From Pseudomonas putida (lineage in GTDB: Bacteria > Pseudomonadota > Gammaproteobacteria > Pseudomonadales > Pseudomonadaceae): a DNA stretch of 64,000 nucleotides. The notes beneath the pieces are model-generated. The model saw nothing but the letters and a program-made list of their open reading frames with translations, did no database searches and had not been told where the DNA came from. Shown here piece after piece: positions 32,244 through 40,869 of the stretch. The position numbers and the translations under genes were made by a program. The stretch is taken from the NCBI RefSeq assembly GCF_001941965.1, contig NZ_MKZO01000079.1, positions 62,001 through 126,000 of the forward strand, written 5' to 3'. The stretch's first letter is position 1. The number at the start of each line of letters is the position of its first letter.

Positions 32244-34844
32244 TCAGACCTGAACAGCCGGGATCTTGGCGTTCGCAGCCGCCTCACGGAACTCGGCGAT
32301 CTGGTCGAAGCTCAGGTAGCGGTAAACGTCGGCCGCCATGGCGTCGATGTTCTTCGCGTACTCCATGTACTCCTCGACGGTCGGCAGCTTGCCGATGATC
32401 GAGGCGACCGCAGCCAGTTCGGCCGAAGCCAGGTACACGTTGGTAGCGTCGCCCAGACGGTTCGGGAAGTTACGGGTCGAAGTGGAGACCACGGTCGAAC
32501 CGGTCTGCACACGTGCCTGGTTACCCATGCACAGCGAGCAGCCTGGCATTTCCATGCGCGCGCCAGCCTTGCCGTAGATGCCGTAGTAGCCTTCTTCGGT
32601 CAGTTGGTGAGCATCCATCTTGGTCGGCGGAGCCAGCCACAGACGGGTCGGAATGCCACCCTTGACCTTGTCCAGCAGCTTGCCGGCAGCACGGAAGTGA
32701 CCGATGTTGGTCATGCACGAACCGATGAACACTTCGTCGATCTTCTCGCCCTGTACCGAAGACAGCAGGCGGGCATCGTCCGGGTCGTTCGGCGCGCAGA
32801 GCACAGGCTCCTTGACGTCGGCCAGGTCGATTTCGATGATCTCGGCGTATTCGGCGTCGGCGTCGGCAGACAGCAGCTCAGGGTTGGCCAGCCAGGCTTC
32901 CATCGCTTGTGCACGGCGCTCCAGGGTGCGCGGATCACCGTAGCCTTCGCCGATCATCCAGCGCAGCAGGGTGATGTTGGACTGCAGGTACTCGGCGATC
33001 GCCTTCTCTGGCAGCTTGATGGTGCAACCGGCAGCGGAACGCTCGGCCGAGGCGTCGGACAGTTCGAACGCTTGCTCGACGGTCAGGTCGTTCAGGCCTT
33101 CGATCTCCAGGATGCGGCCGGAGAAGGCGTTTTTCTTGCCTTTCTTCTCGACGGTCAGCAGGCCTTTCTGGATCGCGTAGTAAGGGATGGCATGCACCAG
33201 GTCACGCAGGGTGATGCCAGGTTGCAGCTTGCCCTTGAAGCGAACCAGGATCGACTCTGGCATGTCCAGCGGCATGACGCCGGTGGCGGCGGCGAAGGCC
33301 ACCAGGCCGGAACCGGCCGGGAACGAGATGCCGATCGGGAAGCGGGTGTGCGAGTCGCCGCCGGTGCCGACGGTGTCAGGCATCAGCATGCGGTTCAGCC
33401 AGCTGTGGATGATGCCGTCGCCAGGACGCAGGGACACGCCGCCGCGGGTGCGGATGAAGTCCGGCAGGGTGTGGTGGGTGGTGACGTCGATCGGCTTCGG
33501 ATAGGCCGCGGTGTGGCAGAACGACTGCATGACCAGGTCGGCGGAGAAGCCCAGGCACGCCAGGTCCTTCAGCTCGTCGCGGGTCATCGGGCCAGTGGTG
33601 TCCTGGGAGCCGACGGTGGTCATCTTCGGCTCGCAGTAGGTGCCTGGGCGAACGCCGGTCACGCCGCAGGCCTTGCCGACCATCTTCTGTGCCAGGGTGT
33701 AGCCCTTGCCGGTGTCGGCAGGCTGCTCTGGCTTCTTGAACAGGTCGGAGGCGCCCAGGCCCAGTTCGGCACGGGCTTTCTCGGTCAGGCCACGGCCGAC
33801 GATCAGCGGGATACGGCCGCCAGCGCGGACTTCGTCCAGCAGCACTTCGGTCTTCAGCTCGAAGCTGGTGACCAGCTCGTCGCTGCCGTGACGACGGACT
33901 TCACCCTTGAACGGGTAGACGTCGATGACGTCGCCCATGGCCAGGTTGGTGCAGTCGAATTCGATCGGCAGGGCGCCGGCGTCTTCCATGGTGTTGTAGA
34001 AGATCGGGGCGATCTTGGTACCGAAGCAGAAACCACCGGCGCGCTTGTTCGGCACGTACGGGATGTCGTCGCCGAAGAACCACAGGACCGAGTTGGTTGC
34101 CGATTTACGGGAAGAACCGGTACCGACCACGTCACCGACGTAGGCGACCGGGAAGCCCTTGGCTTTCACGGCTTCGATCTGGGCCAGCGGGCCGACCGAA
34201 CCTGGCTGCGAAGGCTCGATGCCGTCGCGGGCCATTTTCAGCATGGCCAGCGCGTGCAGCGGGATGTCAGGGCGCGACCAGGCGTCCGGGGCAGGGGACA
34301 GGTCGTCGGTGTTGGTTTCGCCAGGCACCTTGAACACGGTCAGGGTGTACTTCTCGGCGATGGCCGGACGCGAGGTGAACCACTCGCCGGCAGCCCAGGA
34401 TTCCAGCACGGCCTTGGCGTGGACGTTGCCCGCCTTGGCTTTTTCGGCCACGTCGTGGAAGGCATCGAACATCAGCAGGGTGCCTTTCAGCTGTTCGGCA
34501 GCGACGGCGCCCAGCTCGGCGTCGTCCAGCAGCTCGACCAGGGTGGCGATGTTGTAGCCGCCCTGCATGGTGCCCAGCAGTTCTGCGGCACGCTTGCGGT
34601 CGATCAAGGGGGATTTGGCTTCGCCTTTGGCGATGGCGGAGAGGAAAGCGGCCTTGACGTAGGCGGCTTCGTCGACTCCTGGCGGGACGCGATTGGTGAT
34701 CAGGTCAACGAGGAAGGCTTCTTCGCCGGCCGGCGGGTTTTTCAGCAGCTCGACCAGGCCTGCGGTTTGTTCGGCGTTAAGCGGCTGGGGAACGATACCC
34801 AGAGCTGCGCGCTCTTCGATATGTTTGCGGTAGGCTTCAAGCAC
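32244..34844 (-). CDS. acnB: Bifunctional aconitate hydratase 2 / 2-methylisocitrate dehydratase
   Basis: The 866-residue AcnB starts at a GTG (VLEAYRKHIEERAALGIVPQPL) with GAGG nine bases upstream, matching the family N-terminus. HEAT-like helices come first, followed by the swivel domain (GRIPLIVGRGLTEKAR). The catalytic core contains TGGDSHTRFPIGISFPAGS and the cluster motif CSLCMGNQARV, with GSCMTNIGHFRAAG supplying the first cysteine. It catalyses citrate to isocitrate in the TCA cycle and can hydrate 2-methylaconitate, so it completes the cycle encoded next door. A 400-base leader region upstream contains a long inverted repeat. Confidence 0.96.
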   Translation of the reverse strand: MLEAYRKHIEERAALGIVPQPLNAEQTAGLVELLKNPPAGEEAFLVDLITNRVPPGVDEAAYVKAAFLSAIAKGEAKSPLIDRKRAAELLGTMQGGYNIATLVELLDDAELGAVAAEQLKGTLLMFDAFHDVAEKAKAGNVHAKAVLESWAAGEWFTSRPAIAEKYTLTVFKVPGETNTDDLSPAPDAWSRPDIPLHALAMLKMARDGIEPSQPGSVGPLAQIEAVKAKGFPVAYVGDVVGTGSSRKSATNSVLWFFGDDIPYVPNKRAGGFCFGTKIAPIFYNTMEDAGALPIEFDCTNLAMGDVIDVYPFKGEVRRHGSDELVTSFELKTEVLLDEVRAGGRIPLIVGRGLTEKARAELGLGASDLFKKPEQPADTGKGYTLAQKMVGKACGVTGVRPGTYCEPKMTTVGSQDTTGPMTRDELKDLACLGFSADLVMQSFCHTAAYPKPIDVTTHHTLPDFIRTRGGVSLRPGDGIIHSWLNRMLMPDTVGTGGDSHTRFPIGISFPAGSGLVAFAAATGVMPLDMPESILVRFKGKLQPGITLRDLVHAIPYYAIQKGLLTVEKKGKKNAFSGRILEIEGLNDLTVEQAFELSDASAERSAAGCTIKLPEKAIAEYLQSNITLLRWMIGEGYGDPRTLERRAQAMEAWLANPELLSADADAEYAEIIEIDLADVKEPVLCAPNDPDDARLLSSVQGEKIDEVFIGSCMTNIGHFRAAGKLLDKVKGGIPTRLWLAPPTKMDAHQLTEEGYYGIYGKAGARMEMPGCSLCMGNQARVQTGSTVVSTSTRNFPNRLGDATNVYLASAELAAVASIIGKLPTVEEYMEYAKNIDAMAADVYRYLSFDQIAEFREAAANAKIPAVQV

Positions 34845-34963
34845 AGTTATTACCCTCATCAGTGGTCCCAAATGGGTGTCCGGGACGCTCATCCAGAAAA
34901 TCCGCACTCATGCGCACATACGGCTTTTTGAGCCGCGTAGCCAGAGTTGCAGGAAATCCTTAC

Positions 34964-35100
34964 AGAAGCTGCTTTCAAAGTTTTACGCCTGTAGAACGGA
35001 AGGCTGATGAGGGCTGGCCCGGAACATTCACTGGTGAATCTTCCGAACCAACGCCGTTCTACCGGATGACTGTGCTCGTGACGCTTTGAAAACAGCTTCT
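34964..35100. other. Structured element with 17-bp terminal inverted repeats upstream of acnB
   Basis: AGAAGCTGCTTTCAAAG (34964-34980) is repeated in inverted form at 35084-35100 with one difference, which becomes a G-U pair in a minus-strand transcript. Inner pairings exist: GTAGAACGG (34991-34999) with CCGTTCTAC (35054-35062), CGGAAG with CTTCCG, and a central ATTCAC-TG-GTGAAT (35026-35039). The element could be an RNA leader of acnB or a MITE-like insertion. No target-site duplication is obvious. Confidence 0.55.
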
Positions 35101-35248
35101 AACGGACATTGGTGCCTAAAAAGGCGGTGTGATTCTACGGCAATTTCCGGATAAAGGTAAGGCGACGACGAAGACTTTAACGAGTGACCCCCGTTAGACA
35201 AAGGGCTAACATGGCCGCCTGTTTCACTGCCATGCCGTCGATCCGCCC
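35101..35248. other. Intergenic region before DUF1289 gene
   Basis: No gene seen. This 148-base stretch should hold the promoter of the DUF1289 gene. The rest of the 404-base acnB gap is described in the structured-element entry. A small CGGCT-TTTTG-AGCCG hairpin lies at 34921-34935 nearer acnB. Confidence 0.35.
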
Positions 35249-35716
35249 ATGTCCAATCAGTCCATCAAGACGCCTTGCGTCGGCCTCTGCTCCACGGTTT
35301 ACGGGGATACGGTGTGCCGCGGCTGCAAGCGTTTCCACCACGAAGTGATCCACTGGAACGGCTACAACGACGACGAGAAACGCGCCGTCTGGCTGCGCCT
35401 GGAGCAACTGCTGGTGCAGGTGATGACCGCCAAGCTGGAAGTGTTCGACGTCGATCGCCTGCGCCAGCAGCTGGAGCAGCGCAAGATCCGCTACGTGGCC
35501 CACCAGTCGGAATATTGCTGGGCCTACCAGCTGATCGCCCGCGGGGCGCGGGTGATTCGTGAGCTGGAGGCCTACGGGCTGGCGCTGTTGCCGGAGTTCC
35601 GCGAGTGGGAGCTGCCGGAACTGCGCGATGCCATCGATACCGAGTTCTTCCTGCTCTCCGAGGCCCATTACCAGCGTTATATCGCGCCGGGGTTTCTCAA
35701 GGATGCCCTGGGTTAA
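35249..35716 (+). CDS. DUF1289 domain-containing protein
   Basis: The 155-residue cytoplasmic protein starts MSNQSIKTPCVGLC. The DUF1289 segment (about 8-60) has four cysteines, CVGLC, VCRGC and the following FHHEVIHWNGY, which could bind zinc or iron. The C-terminal 95 residues are helical and longer than in minimal DUF1289 proteins, so part of the protein is uncharacterised. It has no operon partners: acnB diverges and a REPIN follows. Confidence 0.8.
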   Translation: MSNQSIKTPCVGLCSTVYGDTVCRGCKRFHHEVIHWNGYNDDEKRAVWLRLEQLLVQVMTAKLEVFDVDRLRQQLEQRKIRYVAHQSEYCWAYQLIARGARVIRELEAYGLALLPEFREWELPELRDAIDTEFFLLSEAHYQRYIAPGFLKDALG

Positions 35717-35728
35717 TGTGCTGTTCCT

Positions 35729-35820
35729 GAGGGCCTCATCGCCGGCAACGCCGGCTCCCACAGGTACTGCGCGCGGCGCGGAGCCTTGTGGGAGCCGGCG
35801 TTGCCGGCGATGAGGCCCTC
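35729..35820. repeat. REPIN, GCCGGC-head subtype
   Basis: An inverted REP pair whose heads read GCCGGCAACGCCGGC instead of GCTGGCAAGCCAGC, with the same GAGGGCCTCATC and TCCCACAGG flanks. It lies between the DUF1289 and universal stress protein genes. Confidence 0.88.
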
Positions 35821-35836
35821 GAGTGCTCTGGAAAAG

Positions 35837-36700
35837 TCAGCCCTGCGCCAGCTCGTTCAAATGCGCCACCACCTCGGCCGTCTTCAGCACCAGCACGTCG
35901 CTCTCCAGCGAGTCCAGCACCACCTCCGCCGTATTGCCGATCAGTGCCCCGGTGATCCCGGTCCGGGCCACGGTGCCAATCACCGTCACCACCGCATCCA
36001 GTTTGTGCGCGGTATGGGGGATGAGCACATCCGCCGGCCCTTCGGCGACATGCAGGCGCTCGTCGGCAATGTCGAATTCAGCCTGGAACGCCGCGCACTC
36101 CTCGCGATAGCGCTGCTCGATGGTTTCCTTCAACTGGTACACCGGGTCCGCCGCCGAGAGCATCGGCGACGGATGGGCGGCGATCACGTGCAGTTCGCCC
36201 TTGGCCAGTCCGGCGATGGCGTAGCCGTGGTCGATGATGTCGCCGTGCAGGACGCGGTGGTCCTGGTCATGGTTGCCGACATCCACTGCCGCCAGGATCA
36301 CCCCGCCGGTCCACGGCCGCTCGGTCTTGACCATCAGCACCGCCGCCGGGCACAGGCGCAGCAGTTTCCAGTCCGACGGGGTGAGCAGGGCCTTCTTCAG
36401 CGGGTTGTCCGGGCGATGTTCCTTGATCACCAGTTCGCAGCCCTCGGCCTGCTGCACATCGATGATCGACTCGTGCAGGGTGTCGTGCCAGGCCTGCTCG
36501 AAGGTGACGTTGTCATAACCATCGTCATGCAACTGGCTGCACAGCAGGCTGAGCAGGGCGCTGTGATCGTGCTTGCGGTCGCACATCAGCAGGTGCAGGC
36601 GGGCGCCGGTGGCCGTGGCGATGAGTTTGGCCCGGGTCAGGGCGCGGCTATGGGCGTGCTCGGGGTCGAGGACTACCAGAATGCTGCGAACGGCTTGCAT
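35837..36700 (-). CDS. Universal stress protein, tandem-domain (UspE-like)
   Basis: The 287-residue protein contains two Usp folds. The first starts MQAVRSILVVLDPEHAHSRALTRAKLIA and the second near WTGGVILAAVDVGNHD (about 130). The C-terminal part has LDAVVTVIGTVARTGITGALIGNTAEVVLD, a variant of the nucleotide loop. Its length and architecture resemble UspE-type proteins. The start was chosen at this ATG because upstream residues are not Usp-like. It is divergent from miaE. Confidence 0.85.
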   Translation of the reverse strand: MQAVRSILVVLDPEHAHSRALTRAKLIATATGARLHLLMCDRKHDHSALLSLLCSQLHDDGYDNVTFEQAWHDTLHESIIDVQQAEGCELVIKEHRPDNPLKKALLTPSDWKLLRLCPAAVLMVKTERPWTGGVILAAVDVGNHDQDHRVLHGDIIDHGYAIAGLAKGELHVIAAHPSPMLSAADPVYQLKETIEQRYREECAAFQAEFDIADERLHVAEGPADVLIPHTAHKLDAVVTVIGTVARTGITGALIGNTAEVVLDSLESDVLVLKTAEVVAHLNELAQG

Positions 36701-36854
36701 GAGCGGGAACTCCCAGGGAAATGACAACCAATGCCTGACTATAGTCGGCGTTCGCCGCGGCGCAGCTTGACGCATATCAACCCCGGGTCACTGGTGATCG
36801 GTGGCGGCGCCGGTATAATCGCCGGCCCTGTCGTCCACCTGCCGTTCGTGAATC

Positions 36855-37460
36855 ATGGAACCTATCCCCGAAATCGAAGCCTTCCTCGGTTGCCGCACCC
36901 CTGATGCCTGGGTTCAAGCGGCGCTGGCCGACCAGGAGACGATGCTGATCGACCACAAGAACTGCGAGTTCAAGGCCGCCAGCACCGCCCTGAGCCTGAT
37001 TGCCAAGTACAACGCGCATATCGACCTGATCAACATGATGTCGCGTCTGGCCCGGGAGGAACTGGTCCACCACGAGCAGGTGCTGCGCCTGATGAAGCGC
37101 CGCAAGATTGCCCTGCGCCCGGTGTCCGCCGGGCGCTACGCCTCGGGACTGCGCCGCGTGGCCCGGGCGCATGAGCCGGCCAAGCTGGTGGACACGCTGG
37201 TGATCGGTGCCTTTATCGAAGCGCGCAGTTGCGAGCGCTTCGCCGCGCTGGTGCCGCACCTGGACGAGGAACTGGGCAAGTTCTATCACGGCCTGCTCAA
37301 GAGCGAGGCGCGGCATTATCAAGGGTATTTGAAGCTGGCCTTGCAATACGGCGATGCCGAGGATATCCAGCGCACCGTGGACAAGGTGCGCGAGGTGGAA
37401 ATGGAGCTGATTCTCTCGCCGGACGAGGAATTCCGTTTCCATAGCGGCGTGCCCGCTTGA
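36855..37460 (+). CDS. miaE: tRNA-(ms2io6A37) hydroxylase
   Basis: The 201-residue non-haem diiron enzyme hydroxylates the isopentenyl group of 2-methylthio-N6-isopentenyladenosine at position 37 of tRNAs. It has a four-helix bundle with two metal-binding blocks, REELVHHEQVL and KSEARHYQGYL, plus EARSCERFAAL. Length fits MiaE of Pseudomonas. MiaE uses oxygen, so it links tRNA modification to aerobic growth. It is divergent from the Usp gene, and a REP pair follows. Confidence 0.93.
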   Translation: MEPIPEIEAFLGCRTPDAWVQAALADQETMLIDHKNCEFKAASTALSLIAKYNAHIDLINMMSRLAREELVHHEQVLRLMKRRKIALRPVSAGRYASGLRRVARAHEPAKLVDTLVIGAFIEARSCERFAALVPHLDEELGKFYHGLLKSEARHYQGYLKLALQYGDAEDIQRTVDKVREVEMELILSPDEEFRFHSGVPA

Positions 37461-37476
37461 TTTGAACTGACGCGGA

Positions 37477-37569
37477 CCCTGTGGGAGCTGGCTTGCCAGC
37501 GATGAGGCCAGCCGGGGCAATGAAGTTGTCAGCTCGGGTCCAATCGCTGGCAAGCCAGCTCCCACAGGG
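37477..37569. repeat. REP pair with outward tails
   Basis: Two REP units are arranged with the CTGTGGGAGC tails outside, as at 27964-28055. They follow miaE and precede the marR promoter region. Confidence 0.85.
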
Positions 37570-37664
37570 TCCGTGTTGCTTTCCTGATCTCTACTCTCCT
37601 GCCCAATCCCGATTTTTTCAGTCAACCTTTTATCGGCAAAATACCAAGCAAGCTAATAAATGCC

Positions 37665-37693
37665 TGGACAATTATTGCCTAAGCAGACATATT
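37665..37693 (+). promoter_or_regulatory. Candidate promoter of the marR-efflux operon
   Basis: TGGACA (37665-37670) and CATATT (37688-37693) are separated by 17 bases. The repeated TGCCTAAGCAG motif lies in the spacer (37676-37686). Confidence 0.5.
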
Positions 37694-37716
37694 TGCTTAC
37701 ATCACTGCCTAAGCAG
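37676..37716. promoter_or_regulatory. Candidate MarR operators (two TGCCTAAGCAG copies)
   Basis: The 11-base motif TGCCTAAGCAG occurs twice, at 37676-37686 and 37706-37716, 30 bases apart (about three helical turns). Each is an imperfect dyad (TGCCT/AAGCA), as expected for a MarR dimer. One lies between -35 and -10 and the other just downstream of the start point. Confidence 0.55.
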
Positions 37717-37728
37717 GGTTCTCCCCAC

Positions 37729-38202
37729 ATGCAGCATTTCACCCCGGAAAATTTCCAGACCTGCACCATCGGCTTGCTCCTCGGCCGCGCCGCGCTGGTC
37801 AAGGACCGCATTCTCGACACCCATCTGCAGGACCACGACGTTACCGCCGCGCAGTTCAAGGTGCTGATCATCATTGCCCAGTTCGCCGTGGATACCCCGG
37901 CCGACCTGTGCCGTTACCTCGGCCTCGACAGTGGTGCCATGACCCGCATGCTCGACCGCCTCGAACAGAAGGCCCTGATCGCCCGTAGCCGTTGCCCGGA
38001 AGATCGCCGCCAGGTCCGCGTCGGCCTGACCGACGAGGGCCGCAAGCTGGCCGACCGCCTGCCGCACATCGGCGCCGCAGCGATGAACGAGCTGGTCGGC
38101 ACCCTCGACCCGGACGAACTGGCGACCCTGACTGCGATCCTGACCAAGGTCCTGGTCAATGCCGGCGATGCCCTGACCTTGCTGCGGGTGGGCCATAAAT
38201 GA
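37729..38202 (+). CDS. MarR family regulator of efflux operon
   Basis: The 157-residue regulator has the MarR winged helix: DHDVTAAQFKVLIIIAQF, then GLDSGAMTRMLDRLEQKALIARSRCPEDRRQVRVGLTDEG with the wing. It overlaps the outer-membrane factor gene by ATGA and so heads a four-gene operon. It probably represses its own operon and is released by the drug or aromatic substrate. The ATG at MQHFTPENF was chosen by family alignment; the ribosome site is weak. The gene order matches, from memory, the P. aeruginosa PA5157-PA5160 cluster. Confidence 0.9.
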   Translation: MQHFTPENFQTCTIGLLLGRAALVKDRILDTHLQDHDVTAAQFKVLIIIAQFAVDTPADLCRYLGLDSGAMTRMLDRLEQKALIARSRCPEDRRQVRVGLTDEGRKLADRLPHIGAAAMNELVGTLDPDELATLTAILTKVLVNAGDALTLLRVGHK

Positions 38203-39665
38203 AGACCTCCACCTTGCGTACCGGCCTGAGCCTGCTGGTGCTTGCCCTGAGCCTGGCCGGTTGCGCCAGTTATGAAGGCCTGTCGACCTCCGGCAAGCGC
38301 CTGTCCGCTGCCGAGCTGAAAGCCGGCAAGACCCTCGAAGGCGTGACCCTGTCGCCGGCCGCCTGGCCGAAAAGCGACTGGTGGCGCGACCTCGGCGATC
38401 CACAACTGGACGGTCTGATCGGCGAAGCCCTGCGCGACAGCCCGGACATGCAGATCGCCAGCGCCCGCGCCCACCAGGCCAGCGCCGCGGCCCTGGCTGC
38501 CGATGCCGAACGCATGCCGACCCTGGATGCCAATGCCAGCGTCAGCCGCTCGCGGCTGGCCCGTGACCAGGACCCGGCCGGGCAGGGCGGGCGCTATTCG
38601 ACCCTGCGCAGCCTCAGCCTCGATTTCAACTACAGCTTCGACCTCTGGGGCGGGCAGCGTGACGCCTGGGAAGCCGCCCTCGGCCAGGCCCGTGCCGCCG
38701 AAGTGGACCGCCAGGCCGCCAGCCTGACCCTGGCCGCCGACGTGGCCCGGGCCTACAGCCAGCTGGGCCAGGCCTATATCGTCAACGACCTGACCCAGGA
38801 AGACCTCAAGCGCACCCGGCAGATGCTCGACCTGGGCAAGCGCCGCCTGAGCGCCGGGATCGACAGCGACTACCAGTTGCAGCAGACCGAAAGCCTTGCC
38901 GCCAGTTCGGAAGAGCAGGCGATCAACGCCGCCAAGCAACTGCGCAGCGCGCAGGTCGCCCTGGCCGTGTTGCTCGGCAAGGGCCCGGACCGCGCCCGCG
39001 ACATCGCCCGCCCGGCGGTGCTCAAGCCCGGTGCCGTGGCGCTGCCATCGGTGCTCCCGGCCGAACTGCTGGGCCGCCGCCCTGACCTGGTGGCCGCGCG
39101 CTGGCGGGTGGAGGCGGCGAGCAAGTCCATCGATGCCGGCAAGACCCGCTTCTACCCCAACCTCAACCTGAGCGCCGCCGCCGGTACCCAGGCCCTGCTG
39201 GGGGACGCGATCTTCGGCGCGCCGAGCCGCTTCTTCAATATCGCCCCGACGATCTCGCTGCCGATCTTCGACGGCGGCCGCCTGCGCGCCGACCTCGATG
39301 CCCGCGACGCCGATTACGACCTCGCGGTGGCGCAGTACAACAAAAGCCTGGTCAACGCCCTCGGCGAAGTCAGCGACAGCATCGACCAGTTGCACGCCCT
39401 CGGCGAACAGGTCGCGGCCAAGCAGCGTGCCGCCGATATCGCCCGGCAGTCCTACGACACGGTGATGCAGCGCTACGGCTCGGGCATCGGCAACTTCCTC
39501 GATGTGCTGAGCATCGAACAGCAACTGCTCCAGGCCCAGCGCCAACTGGCCGAACTCAACGCCGAGCGCATCGACCGCTCGATCCTGCTGATGCAGGCCC
39601 TCGGCGGTGGCTTCCAGAACCCACCGCAGCAACAGGCGGCGAGCACATCGCCGGCTCATCCATAA
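38199..39665 (+). CDS. Outer-membrane efflux lipoprotein (NodT/OprM family)
   Basis: The 488-residue protein has a lipobox LAGC (Cys22), followed by two OEP repeats (about 60-260 and 265-470) with coiled-coil stretches such as QIASARAHQASAAALAADAERMPTL and typical LGRRPDLVAARWRVEAASKSI. It forms the trimeric outer-membrane duct for the neighbouring HlyD adaptor and DHA2 pump. The start overlaps the marR stop codon. The next gene begins 10 bases downstream. Confidence 0.92.
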   Translation: MKTSTLRTGLSLLVLALSLAGCASYEGLSTSGKRLSAAELKAGKTLEGVTLSPAAWPKSDWWRDLGDPQLDGLIGEALRDSPDMQIASARAHQASAAALAADAERMPTLDANASVSRSRLARDQDPAGQGGRYSTLRSLSLDFNYSFDLWGGQRDAWEAALGQARAAEVDRQAASLTLAADVARAYSQLGQAYIVNDLTQEDLKRTRQMLDLGKRRLSAGIDSDYQLQQTESLAASSEEQAINAAKQLRSAQVALAVLLGKGPDRARDIARPAVLKPGAVALPSVLPAELLGRRPDLVAARWRVEAASKSIDAGKTRFYPNLNLSAAAGTQALLGDAIFGAPSRFFNIAPTISLPIFDGGRLRADLDARDADYDLAVAQYNKSLVNALGEVSDSIDQLHALGEQVAAKQRAADIARQSYDTVMQRYGSGIGNFLDVLSIEQQLLQAQRQLAELNAERIDRSILLMQALGGGFQNPPQQQAASTSPAHP

Positions 39666-39675
39666 GGTATTCGTC

Positions 39676-40869
39676 ATGGCTAATCAAACGGACACTGCCG
39701 TCAACGAGCAGGACGTCAACAACCAGCGCAAGCGCAAGACCTGGCTGATCGGCCTGGCGCTTGTCGTCGTCGCCCTCGGCGTCGGCACCTGGGCCTGGCA
39801 CGAGCTGTACGGGCGCTGGAGCGAAAGCACCGACGACGCCTACGTCAACGGCAACGTGGTGGAAATCACCCCGCTGGTCTCCGGCACCGTGGTCAGCATC
39901 GGCGCCGACGATGGCGACCTGGTGCATGCTGGCCAGGAACTGATCCGCTTCGACCCGAGCGATGCCGAGGTTGGCCTGCAGGCTGCCGAGGCCAAGCTGG
40001 CTCGGGCGGTGCGCCAGGTGCGCGGGCTGTACAGCAATGTCGACGGGCAGAAGGCCCAGGTTGCGGCGCGCAAGGCCGAATTGCAGAAAGCCCAGGAAAA
40101 CTACAACCGACGCAAGACCCTTGCCGCCGGCGGGGCGATCTCCCAGGAAGAGCTGTCCCACGCCCGTGACGACCTGGCCTCGGCGCAGAGCGCCCTGAGC
40201 AATGCCCAGCAGCAACTCAACACCACCACCGCCCTGGTGGATGACACCGTGATTTCCTCCCATCCGGAAGTCCAGGCTGCCGCCGCCGAGCTGCGCCAGG
40301 CCTACCTGAGCAATGCCCGCACCACCCTGGTGGCACCGGTCACCGGCTATGTGGCCAAGCGCACCGTGCAACTGGGCCAGCGCCTCGAACCGGGCACCGC
40401 GACCATGGCGGTGATCCCCCTCGACCAGCTGTGGATCGACGCCAACTTCAAGGAAACCCAGCTGCGCAACATGCGCATCGGCCAGCCGGTGGATATCACC
40501 ACCGACCTGTACGGCAGCGAGGTGAAATACAGCGGCACCATCGACAGCCTCGGCGCCGGTACCGGCAGCGCCTTCGCCCTGCTGCCGGCGCAGAACGCCA
40601 CCGGCAACTGGATCAAGATCGTCCAGCGCGTGCCGGTGCGGGTGCATATCAACCCCGAGCAACTGGCCCAGCATCCGCTGCGCATCGGTTTGTCGACCAT
40701 GGTCGATGTCGACCTGCACGATCAGAGCGGCCCGGTCCTGGCCCAGCAGCCGCCACAGAAGGCCAGCTTCGCCACCCAGGTCTATGACCGTCAGCTGGCC
40801 GAGGCCGACACCCTGATCGCCCGGCTGATCCACGACAACAGCGCCAGCGACAAGACGGCCCAGCGATGA
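39676..40869 (+). CDS. EmrA-like HlyD family membrane fusion protein
   Basis: The 397-residue adaptor has one N-terminal membrane helix (about 23-42). A biotinyl-lipoyl-like segment (DDAYVNGNVVEITPLVSGTVVSIGADDGD) is followed by a long coiled coil (about 100-200), and then the barrel region with RTTLVAPVTGYVAKRTVQLGQRLEPG. It links the inner-membrane transporter to the outer-membrane channel. It overlaps the next gene by four bases. The ATG with MANQTDTAV was preferred over an upstream in-frame start without a ribosome site. Confidence 0.92.
   Translation: MANQTDTAVNEQDVNNQRKRKTWLIGLALVVVALGVGTWAWHELYGRWSESTDDAYVNGNVVEITPLVSGTVVSIGADDGDLVHAGQELIRFDPSDAEVGLQAAEAKLARAVRQVRGLYSNVDGQKAQVAARKAELQKAQENYNRRKTLAAGGAISQEELSHARDDLASAQSALSNAQQQLNTTTALVDDTVISSHPEVQAAAAELRQAYLSNARTTLVAPVTGYVAKRTVQLGQRLEPGTATMAVIPLDQLWIDANFKETQLRNMRIGQPVDITTDLYGSEVKYSGTIDSLGAGTGSAFALLPAQNATGNWIKIVQRVPVRVHINPEQLAQHPLRIGLSTMVDVDLHDQSGPVLAQQPPQKASFATQVYDRQLAEADTLIARLIHDNSASDKTAQR

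Noticed and set aside
32604..34931. Long plus-strand open frame opposite acnB
   Set aside because: Antisense shadow of acnB with no recognisable motif.
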